Made by a program: the position numbers and the translations under genes. A stretch of 64,000 nt of DNA from Halobellus ruber (lineage in GTDB: Archaea; Halobacteriota; Halobacteria; Halobacteriales; Haloferacaceae): positions 620,001-684,000 of the forward strand of contig NZ_JACKXD010000002.1 of the NCBI RefSeq assembly GCF_014212355.1, in the 5' to 3' direction. Shown piece after piece: positions 1-9,731 of the stretch. Every line of letters starts with the position of its first letter. Position 1 is the stretch's first letter. The notes beneath the pieces were generated by a model. It did not search any database and had not been told where the DNA came from. It saw only the letters and a list, made by a program, of their open reading frames with translations.

Positions 1-2497
1 CGGTGGCGTCGGCGAGGTCGACGGAGACGCCCGCGGCCTCCAGCACGCGGACCGCCGCCTTCCCGACTGCGGGGTGGCTGTAGTTGGTGTAGGTGTCCGG
101 CAGGAGAACGGCCCGTCTGTCGGCGGTCGCGGCGTCGACCCGACAGCCGCCGCGCGCGTCGAACCAGTCCCGCAACGTCTTCCGGCGGAAGGTCGGCAGC
201 GTCCGCTCGCCGGCGATGCCCACGGTCTCCTCCAACACTGTCCGGGCGCCGGGAACCTTCGCCGCCCAGTTCGAGACCGGCGCGAGCGCGCTGCCCACCT
301 TCGCGAGGGTGTCGACGTTGGCGAACAGCTTCGACCGGAGCGAGGAGCCGTGCTCCTGGTGGTACGCGTGGGTCACCTCCGCCTTCAGCTTCGCGAGGTC
401 GACCTCGCTGGGGCAGTCGTTGGCACAGCCCTTACACCCGATACAGAGGTCCATCACCTCGGTGACGAACTCCTCGTCGGTCGGGTCGTCGGGGAGGTCG
501 CCGCTCATCGCCTGCCGGAGCATATTCGCCCGCCCGCGGGTGCTCGTGATCTCCTCGTCGGCCGCGCGGAAGGTTGGGCACATCACCCCGCCCTCCGACT
601 GCTGGGTGCGGCAGCCGCCGCAGCCGTGACAGAGTTCGACCATCCCCTGCATCCCGTTGTCGTTGTCCCACTCCAGCGCCGGGTCGAAGCCCGCCTCGAA
701 CTCGTAGTCGGGGTCGAACCGCAGGTTCTCGGTGAGGGCGACGTCGCCGCAGACCTGGCCTGGGTTCAGGAGCCAGTCGGGGTCGAAGGCGGTCTTGAGG
801 TCGCGGAACGCCTCCCACAACCGGTCGCCGTAGAGCTTCCGGTTCCACTGGGTCCGCGCGCGGCCGTCGCCGTGCTCGCCGGAGACGGACCCGCCGAGTT
901 CCACGACGAGGTCGGTCACTCCGTCGGCGATCGCCTCCATCGCGTCCACCTCCAGCTGCGATTTGGCGTCGATGAGGGGCCGGACGTGGAGGACACCGGG
1001 GCCGGCGTGCGCGTAGAAGGCGGCAAACGTGCCGTGATCCTCGAGTACGGACTGGAACTCGGAGACGAACTCCGGGAGGTGCTCCGGCGGGATCGCACAG
1101 TCCTCGAGGAAGCTGATGTGCTTCTCGTCGCTGGTGCGGCTCAGGAGGATCGGCAGCCCCGACTTCCGGAGCTTCCAGAGCTCCTTGCGGTCGGCGTCGT
1201 CGTAGGCCTCCAGGGCACCGAAGGCGTAGCGATCGTCCGAGGGTTCGGCGACGACGCCGCCGTCGGTGCTCTCCGGGGCCCTCCCGCCCTCGTTTGCGGC
1301 AGTAGCGCCGCCGGATCCCGGCACCCGATCCGCCAGCAACCCGTCGACCATCTCCCGCCCCGCCGCGTCGCTGTCGGCGTAGAACTCGGTCAGGAGCGCC
1401 GCCTCGGTTCCCGCCGGGAGTTTCGCGACAACGTCCTCGAACTCGGTCGTCTCCGACGCCAACTCGATCAGCGTGTCGTCGATCAGCTCCACCGCCGCGG
1501 GGTCGTGATCGAGGACGTGGACCACGTCGCTGACGGCGTCGAGGACGCTGTCGTAGGTCAGAAGCGCCACCGACTTCGACCCGGGGAGCGGCTCCAATCC
1601 GACGGTCGCCTCCGTCACGACCGCGAGCGTGCCCTCGCTGCCCGCAAGCAGGTGAGCGAGGTTGACGACACCCGCCTCGCCGTACTCCCCCTCGGCCTCC
1701 GCGAGCAGCCGGTCGAGGTTGTACCCGGAGACGTTCCGCTTCAGGTCGGGATAGCGGTCGCGGATCTCCTCGGCCTGGTCGTCGAGGACCGAAATCACGC
1801 CCGCCGCAATCCGCGCCTCGATGTCGCCGTCGGGGTCGGCGCGTTCCCTCAGTTCCGACACCGACACCTCGCCGAAGGTGGTGACGGTGCCGTCGGCGAG
1901 CACCACCTCCGCTTCCTCGACGTAGTGGTCGGTCTTCTCGTAGACCAGCGAGTGGGCTCCCGTGGAGTTGTTGCCGATCGCGCCGCCGATCGCGCTGCGG
2001 TCGCCCGCGGCGGGATCGGGCCCGAACGTGAGCCCGTGCTCGGCGGCCCGGTCGTTGAGATCGGAGAGGACGGTCCCGGCCTGCACCCGCGCCACGCCGG
2101 CGTCGGGGTCGATCTCCCGGACCGCGTCCATATGTCGCGTGAAATCGAGGACGACTGCCTCGTTGACCGTCTGCCCCGCGAGGCTCGTCCCGCCGCCGCG
2201 GGGGAGCACCGGGATCTCCTCGTCGGCGCAGTAGGCGACAACGCTCGCGACATCGGCGGTCGACGTCGGGAAGACCACGCCGATCGGCGTCACCTCGTAG
2301 GCGGAGGCGTCTGTCGCGTACAGCTGTCTGGTGTAGGTGTCGAACCGCACCTCGCCGTCGACCCGGGCGTCGAGGGCGGCGACCAGCCCCGGGCGCTCGA
2401 CGTCGTCTGAGGTGTACTGGTAGTCGGCGCGACCGTCGGCCGCGGTGGCGGAGGCCACGCCGCCGTCCGGAACGGTGTCGGTGTCGCGGTCGGGCAT
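1..2497 (-). CDS. FAD-linked oxidase / 4Fe-4S dehydrogenase (GlcD-GlpC fusion type), 3' end outside window
   Basis: Partial gene: the start (ATG at 2497) is inside and the C-terminus runs off the left edge. About 832 codons are visible. The N-terminal half is a FAD-binding type 4 dehydrogenase of the glycolate oxidase/D-lactate dehydrogenase group, with the motif PRGGGTSLAGQTVN about 110 residues in. The C-terminal half carries two 4Fe-4S ligand sets: HGCGGCR followed by MCP (around 600-640) and CIGCKGCANDCP (around 420-450). This resembles single-chain D-lactate or 2-hydroxyacid dehydrogenases that pass electrons to the respiratory chain at the membrane. Substrate cannot be told from the sequence. 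It is divergent from the DUF3179 remnant, leaving a short shared upstream region. The family call is firm; the physiological substrate is inference. Confidence 0.88.
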   Translation of the reverse strand, partial: MPDRDTDTVPDGGVASATAADGRADYQYTSDDVERPGLVAALDARVDGEVRFDTYTRQLYATDASAYEVTPIGVVFPTSTADVASVVAYCADEEIPVLPRGGGTSLAGQTVNEAVVLDFTRHMDAVREIDPDAGVARVQAGTVLSDLNDRAAEHGLTFGPDPAAGDRSAIGGAIGNNSTGAHSLVYEKTDHYVEEAEVVLADGTVTTFGEVSVSELRERADPDGDIEARIAAGVISVLDDQAEEIRDRYPDLKRNVSGYNLDRLLAEAEGEYGEAGVVNLAHLLAGSEGTLAVVTEATVGLEPLPGSKSVALLTYDSVLDAVSDVVHVLDHDPAAVELIDDTLIELASETTEFEDVVAKLPAGTEAALLTEFYADSDAAGREMVDGLLADRVPGSGGATAANEGGRAPESTDGGVVAEPSDDRYAFGALEAYDDADRKELWKLRKSGLPILLSRTSDEKHISFLEDCAIPPEHLPEFVSEFQSVLEDHGTFAAFYAHAGPGVLHVRPLIDAKSQLEVDAMEAIADGVTDLVVELGGSVSGEHGDGRARTQWNRKLYGDRLWEAFRDLKTAFDPDWLLNPGQVCGDVALTENLRFDPDYEFEAGFDPALEWDNDNGMQGMVELCHGCGGCRTQQSEGGVMCPTFRAADEEITSTRGRANMLRQAMSGDLPDDPTDEEFVTEVMDLCIGCKGCANDCPSEVDLAKLKAEVTHAYHQEHGSSLRSKLFANVDTLAKVGSALAPVSNWAAKVPGARTVLEETVGIAGERTLPTFRRKTLRDWFDARGGCRVDAATADRRAVLLPDTYTNYSHPAVGKAAVRVLEAAGVSVDLADAT

Positions 2498-2607
2498 ATG
2501 GCTACTGTTGGGGCAAAGACGCACTTATACCCCCCGCTGGCGGCGAGGCTCCTGGAGCGGGACAGGCGATGCATACGGGTTTTGCGCCGCGGCGGCAACC
2601 GAAACGG

Positions 2608-2690
2608 TATAGTAGCGTTTGCAAGTCTTCGCTCACTCGATCGCACGACGGCGTGCGATCGGACGTGCACCCAGTTGCAGGACGCGGGCA
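2608..2690. repeat. Small inverted-repeat element (MITE-like), eroded copy 1
   Basis: From 2604 to about 2669 this stretch matches 31560-31625 with a single mismatch. It begins with AGTAGCGTTTGCAA (2611-2624) and contains the palindrome CGATCGCACG/CGTGCGATCG. In the 31.6-kb copy the right end is the exact complement of the left end; here that end is degraded (CAGTTGCAGGACGCG). The element lies between the divergent FAD dehydrogenase and the remains of the DUF3179 gene, immediately 5' of recognisable DUF3179 coding sequence. It encodes nothing. I read it as an old non-autonomous insertion; no target duplication is obvious. Confidence 0.7.
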
Positions 2691-3624
2691 GTGACGGATC
2701 CGCGTCCGGATCCGAGGAGGACCCGGAGCGATACTTGGAGGACGACCACCTCGTCTTCGGGTTCGAGATCGACGGGATCCCGTATGCGGTCCCGCGGTGG
2801 GTGCTGTTCCCCCACGAACTCCTGAACCCGGAGTTCGGCGAGGGTCCGGTCACGCTGACGTACTGTAGCCTCTGTAACGCGCCGATCCTCTACGACCGCC
2901 GACTCGGCGACGGCGACGTCCGGACGTTCGGGAGCACCGGGATGCTCGCCTCGGTGAACAAGGTGATGTACGGCGAGGAGACCGAGACGCTGTGGGACCA
3001 ACACTCCGGCCGGCCGATCGGCGGGGAGACGCTTGCGGCCGATCCGGACCTGTATCTCGACCAGTTCGCGGTCACCCGGACCGAGTGGGGCGAGTGGAAG
3101 GCCGAATACGCCACGCGCTCGCGCTTGACCTCGAGACGGGCTACGGGTACGACTACAGTCACTACGACGGGAACGTCGACTTCTTCGAACACTACTGGAA
3201 CCGTGAGGAGATCGTCCAGCCGGGGGTTCGGAAGGACCAGGATCGGCTTCCGGAGAAGGAGTCCGTCTACGGGATCACCGGCAGCGACCCCGACGAGGTG
3301 TGGGTCGTCCCGATCGACGACCTCCGCGACGGGGCGGGCGTCCTCGCCGCCGAGATCGACGGCCGGCCGGTGGTCGCCGCGCTGGACGCGACCGCTGACA
3401 CCGCAGTTCACGAGGCGCCGCCGACGCCCGTCGAGCGGGTCGACGACGACGAGGGAATCGGCCTCGTCGACGCCGACGGGACCACGTGGAGCCTCTCGCG
3501 GAACGAACTCCGGTCCGAGGACGGCACGCGCGAGCGGATCCCGGGCCGCCACGGGCTGTGGTTCGCGTTCCGGACGCACTACGAGACCGCACGCGCTAAC
3601 CCACAAATATATAGATTTCCCTGA
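2690..3624 (+). pseudogene. DUF3179 domain protein, 5'-truncated and frameshifted
   Basis: DUF3179 proteins are uncharacterised, usually around 300-400 residues. The middle is clear: AVPRWVLFPHELLNP, VTLTYCSLCNAPILYDRRL with the conserved Cys pair, FGSTGMLASVNKVMYGEET and LWDQHSGRPIGG. The reading frame then changes by loss of one base at about 3108-3112: before it EWKAEY is in one frame, after it HALALDLETGYGYDYS in another, and the second frame carries the C-terminal domain ending at 3624. The usual N-terminal part is missing; an open frame reaches 2498 but runs through the repeat element and does not look like the family. Either a decayed gene or, for the frameshift alone, a sequencing error. 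Confidence 0.75.
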
Positions 3625-3722
3625 GATTAGAATCTCGTTATAATAGCCTCATAAGCCGTAAAATAGCCGAACGAGTCGGACTGGAAAAAGTCTCCGGCGT
3701 GATTATATACTCGTCTGTCGGC

Positions 3723-4613
3723 TCACTCGGCGAACCGCGACTCCAGGTCGTCGATCAACTCCTGATTGCCGACGTACACCGGCGTCCGGGCGTGAAGATC
3801 GTCCTTCTCGACATCGAGGAGCGAACGGCGGCCGTTCGAGGAGGCCCCGCCCGCCGCCTCGACGATGTATCCCACCGGGTAGCCCTCGAACTGGAGGCGG
3901 AGCTTCCCTTCGGGAGCGTTCGACAGCGTCGGGTACGCGAAGATCCCGCCGTAGGTGAGCACCTGGTTGACGTCGCCGATCATCGCGCCGCCGTACCGGA
4001 GCTTCAGCGAGGGATCCGACTCGACGTCCGCGGCGAAGGCCTCGAACGGCTCGACCCAGTGTGGCACCCGACCCCCGAACCCGTACACGGTGGGGTCGTC
4101 GGGGAGCCGCACGTCCTCGGTCAGCACGTCGTAGTCGGCGTCCTCGTGGATCACGTACTCGGTCACCGACCCCTCTCTGGCGACCGCCATCGTGGTGATC
4201 GGCCCGTAGAGGACGTACGCGGCCGCGCGGATGTCGCGGCCGGCAGCCGGTAGCGGCCCGTCGTAGACCGCGACGATCGTCCCCATCGCGGCGTTGGGTT
4301 CGAGGTTCGAGGAACCGTCGAGCGGGTCGACGCAGACCGACACGCCCGACCCGACGTCGACTGCGGTCTCCCGCTCCTCGCTCGCGTACGTCCCGACGCC
4401 GTCGAGCGCGCCGAGCCGTTCGCAGAGGAGGTCGTCGGCGAAAACGTCGGCGGCCATCTGAGTCTCCCCCGAGGGGTTCTGCCCCTCCGCGGCCACCCGA
4501 CGCCCCGGGAGGCCGGAACGGATCTCCGGGGCCGCCCGAGCGACGACGTCGACGACGGCGTCGATGGCCGCGGCGATCGATTCGACCTGATCGGTGGTGT
4601 CGGTGTCGGTCAT
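3723..4613 (-). CDS. fbp: Fructose-1,6-bisphosphatase, class I
   Basis: Hydrolyses fructose 1,6-bisphosphate to fructose 6-phosphate in gluconeogenesis, in the cytoplasm. The 296-residue product has the class I/inositol-phosphatase fold signature DPLDGSSN (Asp96 and Asp99 are expected metal ligands), the acidic pair SEE at 78-80, and NPSGE near residue 46-50. Length is typical for short archaeal FBPases. It is a single gene, convergent with the DUF3179 remnant. Gluconeogenic function fits with triosephosphate isomerase and the pyruvate oxidoreductase elsewhere in the window. An inositol monophosphatase is the alternative within the superfamily, but DPLDGSSN and overall layout favour FBPase. 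Confidence 0.92.
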   Translation of the reverse strand: MTDTDTTDQVESIAAAIDAVVDVVARAAPEIRSGLPGRRVAAEGQNPSGETQMAADVFADDLLCERLGALDGVGTYASEERETAVDVGSGVSVCVDPLDGSSNLEPNAAMGTIVAVYDGPLPAAGRDIRAAAYVLYGPITTMAVAREGSVTEYVIHEDADYDVLTEDVRLPDDPTVYGFGGRVPHWVEPFEAFAADVESDPSLKLRYGGAMIGDVNQVLTYGGIFAYPTLSNAPEGKLRLQFEGYPVGYIVEAAGGASSNGRRSLLDVEKDDLHARTPVYVGNQELIDDLESRFAE

Positions 4614-4849
4614 CTGTGAGTCGTTCGTGAAACGGATTCGTCAGTTGGGACTGCGGTTACCGAGTACAAAAATTTGTTGCCACCTTCGATTCGGTCACTA
4701 TCGGCCTGCAGTCCCGATTTCAGGCACTATAGGCGCTAAGAGTCCACTTCGGCTCCGTTGCGCTGATTTACTCGAATATGAACTAATGTCGTGACGGGCG
4801 GTCGCGCCCGCCGCCGGGTTTTACCTACAGGGGTCCGTGACGACCGGTG

Positions 4850-5857
4850 ATGGGGATGATACGCGCCGACGGCCTCCGGAAAACCTACGGCGACTTTCCC
4901 GCCGTGGTCGGGAGCGACTTCACCGTGGAGGCCGGGGAGATCTTCGGGATCGTCGGGCCGAACGGGGCGGGCAAGACCACGACGCTGAAGATGCTCGCGG
5001 GACTGGTCGAACCGACCGAGGGGACCGCCGAGGTGGGCGGCCGTGCCGCCGACGACCCCGAGACCCGCCGGAACCTGGGGTTCCTGCCGGAGGAGTCGCC
5101 GCTCTACGAGGATATGACGCCGCGGTCGTATCTGGAGTTCTTCGCGGACCTCTACGACGTCCCCCGCTCGGAGGCCACCGAGCGCACCGAGTCGACGCTC
5201 GACAGGCTGGAACTCGAACACCGCGAGCGACGGCTGGGGGATATGTCGAAGGGTATGAAACGGAAGGTCGCCATCGCCCGCTCGCTGGTCAACGACCCCG
5301 ACCTCCTGATCTACGACGAGCCCGCATCGGGGCTGGACCCGCTGACGACGAACTACGTTCTGGAGTTCACCCGCGAACTCGCCGATCGGGGCAAGACCGT
5401 CGTGTTCAGCGCTCACAACCTCTATCACGTCGAAAGCGTCTGCGACCGGATCGTGATCATGAACCGCGGAGAGATCATCGCCCGCGGGACCGTCCCCGAG
5501 ATCCGCGAGACGTACGGCGAGACAACCTACCACGTGTTCACGACGGTCCCGGTGGAGGGAAGCGACTCCGTCGCCGGCGCCGATTCCGAGCGCCACCGCG
5601 CGGTCGTCCCGGATATGGACGCCGTCGAGGAGCTCAGGGAGCGCGCCGCGGCGGCGGGCGGGAGCGTCGTCGACATCCGGACCCGCGAGCAGAGTTTGGA
5701 GGACATCTTCCTCGACCTCGCCCGCGGCACGCCCGACACCGACACCGACCGGGGCCGTGTGCCGGTCGACGACGGCGACGGGGGGGCGCCCACGAGCCAC
5801 GGTCCGAGCGACCGACCGGCGCCGTCGACGCCCGGATCCGGGGGCGACCGCCGGTGA
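4850..5857 (+). CDS. ABC transporter ATP-binding protein (ABC-2 exporter type)
   Basis: Cytoplasmic ATPase of an ABC-2 type export system. Walker A is [10 protein letters not shown] (about residues 36-45), the signature is MSKGMKRKVAIA, Walker B is LLIYDEPASGLDP, followed by the H-loop FSAHN. About 60 extra C-terminal residues are acidic and proline-rich. GTG at 4847 and ATG at 4856 are alternative starts in the same frame. The stop (TGA 5855-5857) overlaps the GTG start of the next gene, so the three genes 4850-8725 form one operon with two permeases. The sequence resembles the Na+ extrusion/drug exporter NatA-like group, but the exported substrate is unknown. Confidence 0.9.
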   Translation: MGMIRADGLRKTYGDFPAVVGSDFTVEAGEIFGIVGPNGAGKTTTLKMLAGLVEPTEGTAEVGGRAADDPETRRNLGFLPEESPLYEDMTPRSYLEFFADLYDVPRSEATERTESTLDRLELEHRERRLGDMSKGMKRKVAIARSLVNDPDLLIYDEPASGLDPLTTNYVLEFTRELADRGKTVVFSAHNLYHVESVCDRIVIMNRGEIIARGTVPEIRETYGETTYHVFTTVPVEGSDSVAGADSERHRAVVPDMDAVEELRERAAAAGGSVVDIRTREQSLEDIFLDLARGTPDTDTDRGRVPVDDGDGGAPTSHGPSDRPAPSTPGSGGDRR

Positions 5858-7665
5858 AACGGTCGCCGTATGACCACCTGCGGGCCGTCCTGCGCATCGC
5901 CCGATGGGAGGTCGACCGCTCCGCGAGCGTCGTAGACCGGCGGACGGCGGCCCTGGGGGTGGTCGCACTCCTGGTGGCCGGCGGCGTCGTCGCCGCGGGC
6001 GCTGCCGGCGGCGGGGTCGCGCTCGACCGCGACATCTACCGGGTCGGGGTCGCACCGGACAGCCCCTACCGCGAACCCGTCGAACGGAGCGTCGCGCTCG
6101 ACGCCCGGCCTGCTGAGCCCGACGCCTTTCGCGCCGGCGAGATCGAGGTGTTGGTCCGGGACGGGCGCGTTCTGGTCGCGAACTCCCCGAAGGGCCGGGC
6201 CGCGGCCTCGGCGTTCCGATCGGCGGTGCGGGCCTACAACGTCGGGCTGATGCGCGCCGAGGAGAACGGCTCCGCGGCGTTCCCGGTCGTCGTCGTGGTG
6301 CAGTACGCCTCCCAGTCGGCCGCGCTGCCCGACTCGGTGACCGCAGGGGACGGTGACGGGGGAGCCATCGGCGGCGACGACGGCGGCAGCGGCGGTGGCG
6401 GCGACGGAACCGACGGCAGCGACGCCGGGTCGGAACCGGACGACGGTGGCGGCTCGACGGGTGGCCCGCTCGGCGTCCCGGCCCTGGAGGGTCTGAACCC
6501 GCTGGGCGGCGGCGGGTCCGGGTCCCCGGCGGAGATCCAGCCGCCCTTCCCGTTCGGCTCCTTGGTGCTCGCCTTCGCCTTTCTGGTGCCGATGAACTTC
6601 GTGATCCAGGCGTACGGCTCGACGATGCTGAACGAACGGATCAACCGCCGGGGGGAACTGCTCTTGGTCGCGCCGGTGTCCCCCGGCGACATCGTGGCCG
6701 GGAAGACGCTGCCGTACCTCGGACTCCTCGTCGGACTCACCGCGCTCGTCGCAGTCGCCGTCGGCGGAAGCGTCGTCGCGGTCGCGGCTGCACTGCCGAT
6801 CGCGCTCCTGTTTCTTTCGGCCACCTTCGCGGGTGCGATGTTCGCCCGGTCGTTCAAGGAACTCACCTTCGTGACCGTCACCGTCTCCGTCTTCCTGACC
6901 GCGTACACGTTCGTGCCCGCGATCTTCGCGAACGTGACGCCGATCGCACTGATCTCCCCGCTCACGGTGGTGGTCCGCGACCTCCAGCCCCTCCAGTCGG
7001 TCGCGCCCCTGGAGTTCGCGTTCGCGACCGTGCCGTTCACCCTGTGTGCGGGCGTCCTGTTCCTGCTCGGGACCGGGATCTATCGGGAGGAGGACCTCTT
7101 CACCCAGCGGCCGGTCCCGCTGAAGCTGCTGGACGCGCTCGCGGTCCGGGTCACAAAGCCCCGACACGCCGCGGTCCTCGCGGGGCTTACGGTCCCGTTC
7201 GTGTTCGTCGCTGAACTGCTCGTGGTCGCGGTACTGTTCGCGCTGCCGGTGTCGGTCACCGTGCCGATCGTCCTGCTCGCGGTCGCGGTCGTCGAGGAGG
7301 TCGCAAAGAGCCTCCACCTGTTTGCGGCCTTCGAGGCCGATCGGTTCCCGGACACACGTCGGACTGCGGTCCTCCTCGGAGCGCTCTCGGGGCTGGGCTT
7401 CTTCGTCGGCGAGAAGTTCACCGCGGTCGTGCAGGTGGTCGGTCTCCCCGAACTGGTGCTGGGACGGGCGGCGTTTGCGCCCTCCGGGATCGGCGTCACC
7501 GAGGGTGCGGCACTGTTTCTCGCGCCGCTCGTGCTCCACGTGGTCACCACGGGCATCGCGGCCCTCGGTGCGCGGCGGACCCTCCGGTGGTACGTCGCTG
7601 CCCTGGTCGGGAGCGTGCTCCTCCACACCGCGTACAACCTCACGGTGGTGACCCGCCTTGCGTGA
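5854..7665 (+). CDS. ABC-2 permease fused to a PrsW-type intramembrane metalloprotease domain
   Basis: About 603 residues starting at GTG 5854, chosen because it overlaps the stop of the ATPase gene. The N-terminal part has a membrane anchor, an extracytoplasmic region, a glycine/aspartate-rich linker (about residues 165-225), then an ABC-2-like membrane block that includes NERINRRGELLLVAPVSP. The C-terminal quarter looks like PrsW/CPBP proteases: EEVAK (Glu481-Glu482), FFVGE ending at Glu520, His562 in LVLH and His591 in LLHTAYN, all in or next to predicted membrane helices. These are the four conserved positions expected of PrsW (EExxK, FxxxE, H, H). Both functions are inferred; the protease could instead be structural. 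Confidence 0.8.
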   Translation: MKRSPYDHLRAVLRIARWEVDRSASVVDRRTAALGVVALLVAGGVVAAGAAGGGVALDRDIYRVGVAPDSPYREPVERSVALDARPAEPDAFRAGEIEVLVRDGRVLVANSPKGRAAASAFRSAVRAYNVGLMRAEENGSAAFPVVVVVQYASQSAALPDSVTAGDGDGGAIGGDDGGSGGGGDGTDGSDAGSEPDDGGGSTGGPLGVPALEGLNPLGGGGSGSPAEIQPPFPFGSLVLAFAFLVPMNFVIQAYGSTMLNERINRRGELLLVAPVSPGDIVAGKTLPYLGLLVGLTALVAVAVGGSVVAVAAALPIALLFLSATFAGAMFARSFKELTFVTVTVSVFLTAYTFVPAIFANVTPIALISPLTVVVRDLQPLQSVAPLEFAFATVPFTLCAGVLFLLGTGIYREEDLFTQRPVPLKLLDALAVRVTKPRHAAVLAGLTVPFVFVAELLVVAVLFALPVSVTVPIVLLAVAVVEEVAKSLHLFAAFEADRFPDTRRTAVLLGALSGLGFFVGEKFTAVVQVVGLPELVLGRAAFAPSGIGVTEGAALFLAPLVLHVVTTGIAALGARRTLRWYVAALVGSVLLHTAYNLTVVTRLA

Positions 7666-8725
7666 CCGCACCGACCCCCGCGTCACGATCGCCCGCCGGG
7701 AACTCGGACAGCTACGGAAGGAGAAGACCATCGTATTAGCGCTCGTGCTCCAGCTTTTCATCGCGGCGTTCTCGTCGTTCCTCGTCGTCGGGCTGGTGTC
7801 GCTGTACGACCCCGGACAGGTCGGCGGTACCGAAGTCGACGTCGCGGTCACCGGCGACGCCTCGGAGGAACTGATCCGCGCCGCCAGGGAGGTTCGCGGG
7901 GTCGACGCCCGGTTCTACCGGAGCGAGGCGTCGGCGATGCGGGCGTTCCAGGAGTACCGCGCGACCGGGATCGACGCCGTACTGGTGGCTGAAACCCGCG
8001 ACGAGCGGGTGTTCGTCAGGGCGGTCGCACCCGACTCCAACGTCCAGACCACTGTCGTGGTGGTGCAGTTGCGCGACGTCCTGCGCGCCTTCGAGCGCGC
8101 CGAACGGGCCGACCGGGCGGCGTTCCTGGCGTCGACGCCGCTTGAACTCCCGCCGGAGACCGACTCCAGTCCATACCTCGGCTTCACGTACACGATCCTG
8201 CTGCCGCTTCTTCTGGTGTTGCCGGTGTTCATCTCCGGGTCGATCACGGTCGACTCCGTCACCGAGGAGATCGACCGCGGGACGCTCGAACTCCTCCGGG
8301 TGGCGCCCGTGACCCTCCACGACGTCGTCGACGGCAAACTCGCGGCCGCCGCGGGGCTCGCACCGGTCCAGGCCGGCCTCTGGATCGTGCTCCTGGAACT
8401 CAACGGCACGAGCGTCGCCAACGTGGTCCCGCTCGTCGCGCTCGTCGCCGGGCTGGCGCTCACAGTCTGTGGGCTCGGCGCGGCGGTCGCACTAGCTGCG
8501 CCGGACCGCCGGGCCGCGCAGTTCCTCTACTCCGTTGGGGTCCTGCTCGTGATCGGCGGGACGACGCTGCTGCCGCACGGGCCGGTGACCGCCGCCGCCC
8601 GGCTCGGCATCGGGAGCCCCACGACGGGGGACTACTTCGCGGTCGCGGGCGTCGTGGCCCTCGCGGTCGCGGTCTACGTCGGGCTCCATCGGCTGGTCGA
8701 CCGCGTCGACGCCGACGCGCTCTGA
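7658..8725 (+). CDS. ABC-2 type permease, second subunit
   Basis: 355-residue membrane protein, probably the partner permease of the ABC exporter encoded just upstream. It starts at TTG 7658 and overlaps the preceding gene by 8 bases, which supports translational coupling; no better ATG is nearby. A first helix (around residues 24-45) is followed by an extracytoplasmic domain to about residue 165 and then a block of five or more helices, the ABC-2/NatB layout. The motif TEEIDRGTLELLRVAPVTLHDVVDGK matches the cytoplasmic loop of that family. Substrate is unknown. Confidence 0.85.
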   Translation: MRDRTDPRVTIARRELGQLRKEKTIVLALVLQLFIAAFSSFLVVGLVSLYDPGQVGGTEVDVAVTGDASEELIRAAREVRGVDARFYRSEASAMRAFQEYRATGIDAVLVAETRDERVFVRAVAPDSNVQTTVVVVQLRDVLRAFERAERADRAAFLASTPLELPPETDSSPYLGFTYTILLPLLLVLPVFISGSITVDSVTEEIDRGTLELLRVAPVTLHDVVDGKLAAAAGLAPVQAGLWIVLLELNGTSVANVVPLVALVAGLALTVCGLGAAVALAAPDRRAAQFLYSVGVLLVIGGTTLLPHGPVTAAARLGIGSPTTGDYFAVAGVVALAVAVYVGLHRLVDRVDADAL

Positions 8726-8744
8726 GGGGCGGGGGTGACTTCGA

Positions 8745-9629
8745 TCACCCGGTCGCGACCAGCGCCACGCCGGCGACCGCAAGCACCGCAGCCGCCAGCC
8801 GCCGGGACAGGTGTCCCTCGTCGAGGAGCAGGCTCCCGAGCAGCACCACGATGATCACCTGCGTGTTGATAAGCGGCGAGGCGATGCTCGCCGGGGCCAG
8901 ATCGAACGAGGTCGTGGCCAGGTGGACTCCGACCGCGAACACCGAACTGAGCGCTACCAGCCCCGGGAGCACCTCACGGAGACGCGGCCACTCCACGCGG
9001 GTCACGGCAAAAGGGACCGCGACGCCGGCGACCGCGACGAACGAGAACAGCGCGGTGGTCTGGGTCGGGATCGGCGTGGTCGAGAGGACCGCCCGGGTCC
9101 CCACGTCGCCGAGGGCGAACAGTAGCGCCCCGCCGAGTGCGAGTTGGGCCGGACGGTAGGTGACCGCCCGGCGGAGCGGTTCGAGGGCCGACGCCGTCTC
9201 GTAGTTCGCGACGTAGATCGCGGTGACGGCGAGCACGACCCCGCCAACCTGGACGGCCCCGATCGCCGTCGTCAAAAGCAGTAGCTCGATCGGGAGGACG
9301 AACACCGGAACGAGCTTGTTCAGCGGCGCGACGTAGGAGGCGTCGCCCAGCTTCAGCGCCCGGATCGAGACGATGTTTGCCGCCGCCACGGTCACCCCGA
9401 CCGCCCCGAGAAGCGCCAGGTCGGCTGGCGTCGTCGCGGCCGGGAGCACGGCCGTGTCGGCCGGCCAGGTGAGCGCGGCGATCGGCAGATACCAGACGAA
9501 GCCGGCCACCTCGTTGACCGCCGTGTACACCGTCGCCGGCAGCACGTCGAAGTGCCGCTTGTAGAGGTAGAGGTAGCAGCCGAACAGCACGGCGGCGGCC
9601 AGCGCCGCCCCCACACCCGGAGAGAGCAT
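8745..9629 (-). CDS. EamA/DMT superfamily transporter
   Basis: 294 residues with about ten hydrophobic helices arranged as two EamA repeats, the drug/metabolite transporter layout. The start MLSPGVGAALAAAVLFGCYLYLYK at 9629 leads straight into the first helix. The gene is convergent with the ABC operon (19 bases between stops). DMT proteins export or import small metabolites such as amino acids or sugars; nothing in the sequence identifies the substrate. Confidence 0.87.
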   Translation of the reverse strand: MLSPGVGAALAAAVLFGCYLYLYKRHFDVLPATVYTAVNEVAGFVWYLPIAALTWPADTAVLPAATTPADLALLGAVGVTVAAANIVSIRALKLGDASYVAPLNKLVPVFVLPIELLLLTTAIGAVQVGGVVLAVTAIYVANYETASALEPLRRAVTYRPAQLALGGALLFALGDVGTRAVLSTTPIPTQTTALFSFVAVAGVAVPFAVTRVEWPRLREVLPGLVALSSVFAVGVHLATTSFDLAPASIASPLINTQVIIVVLLGSLLLDEGHLSRRLAAAVLAVAGVALVATG

Positions 9630-9731
9630 ACCCCCACTCGGGAGGGGGCCCCCCTGAGGGTGTCGTTTTCGGCTCCGTCACGCGGCACCGAATCCGGAAC
9701 GCACACAAACCCGGACCGACGAACGGAGGGT

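Noticed and set aside
74..2410. Very long plus-strand open frame opposite the FAD/Fe-S dehydrogenase
   Set aside because: It is the complement of a clearly homologous gene; high GC with few stop codons explains it. Its translation is rich in Arg/Gly/Val with no domain.
4647..4715. Inverted repeat GGGACTGC...GCAGTCCC upstream of the ABC operon
   Set aside because: Arms of only 8 bases separated by about 53 bases, not repeated elsewhere in the window; likely chance.
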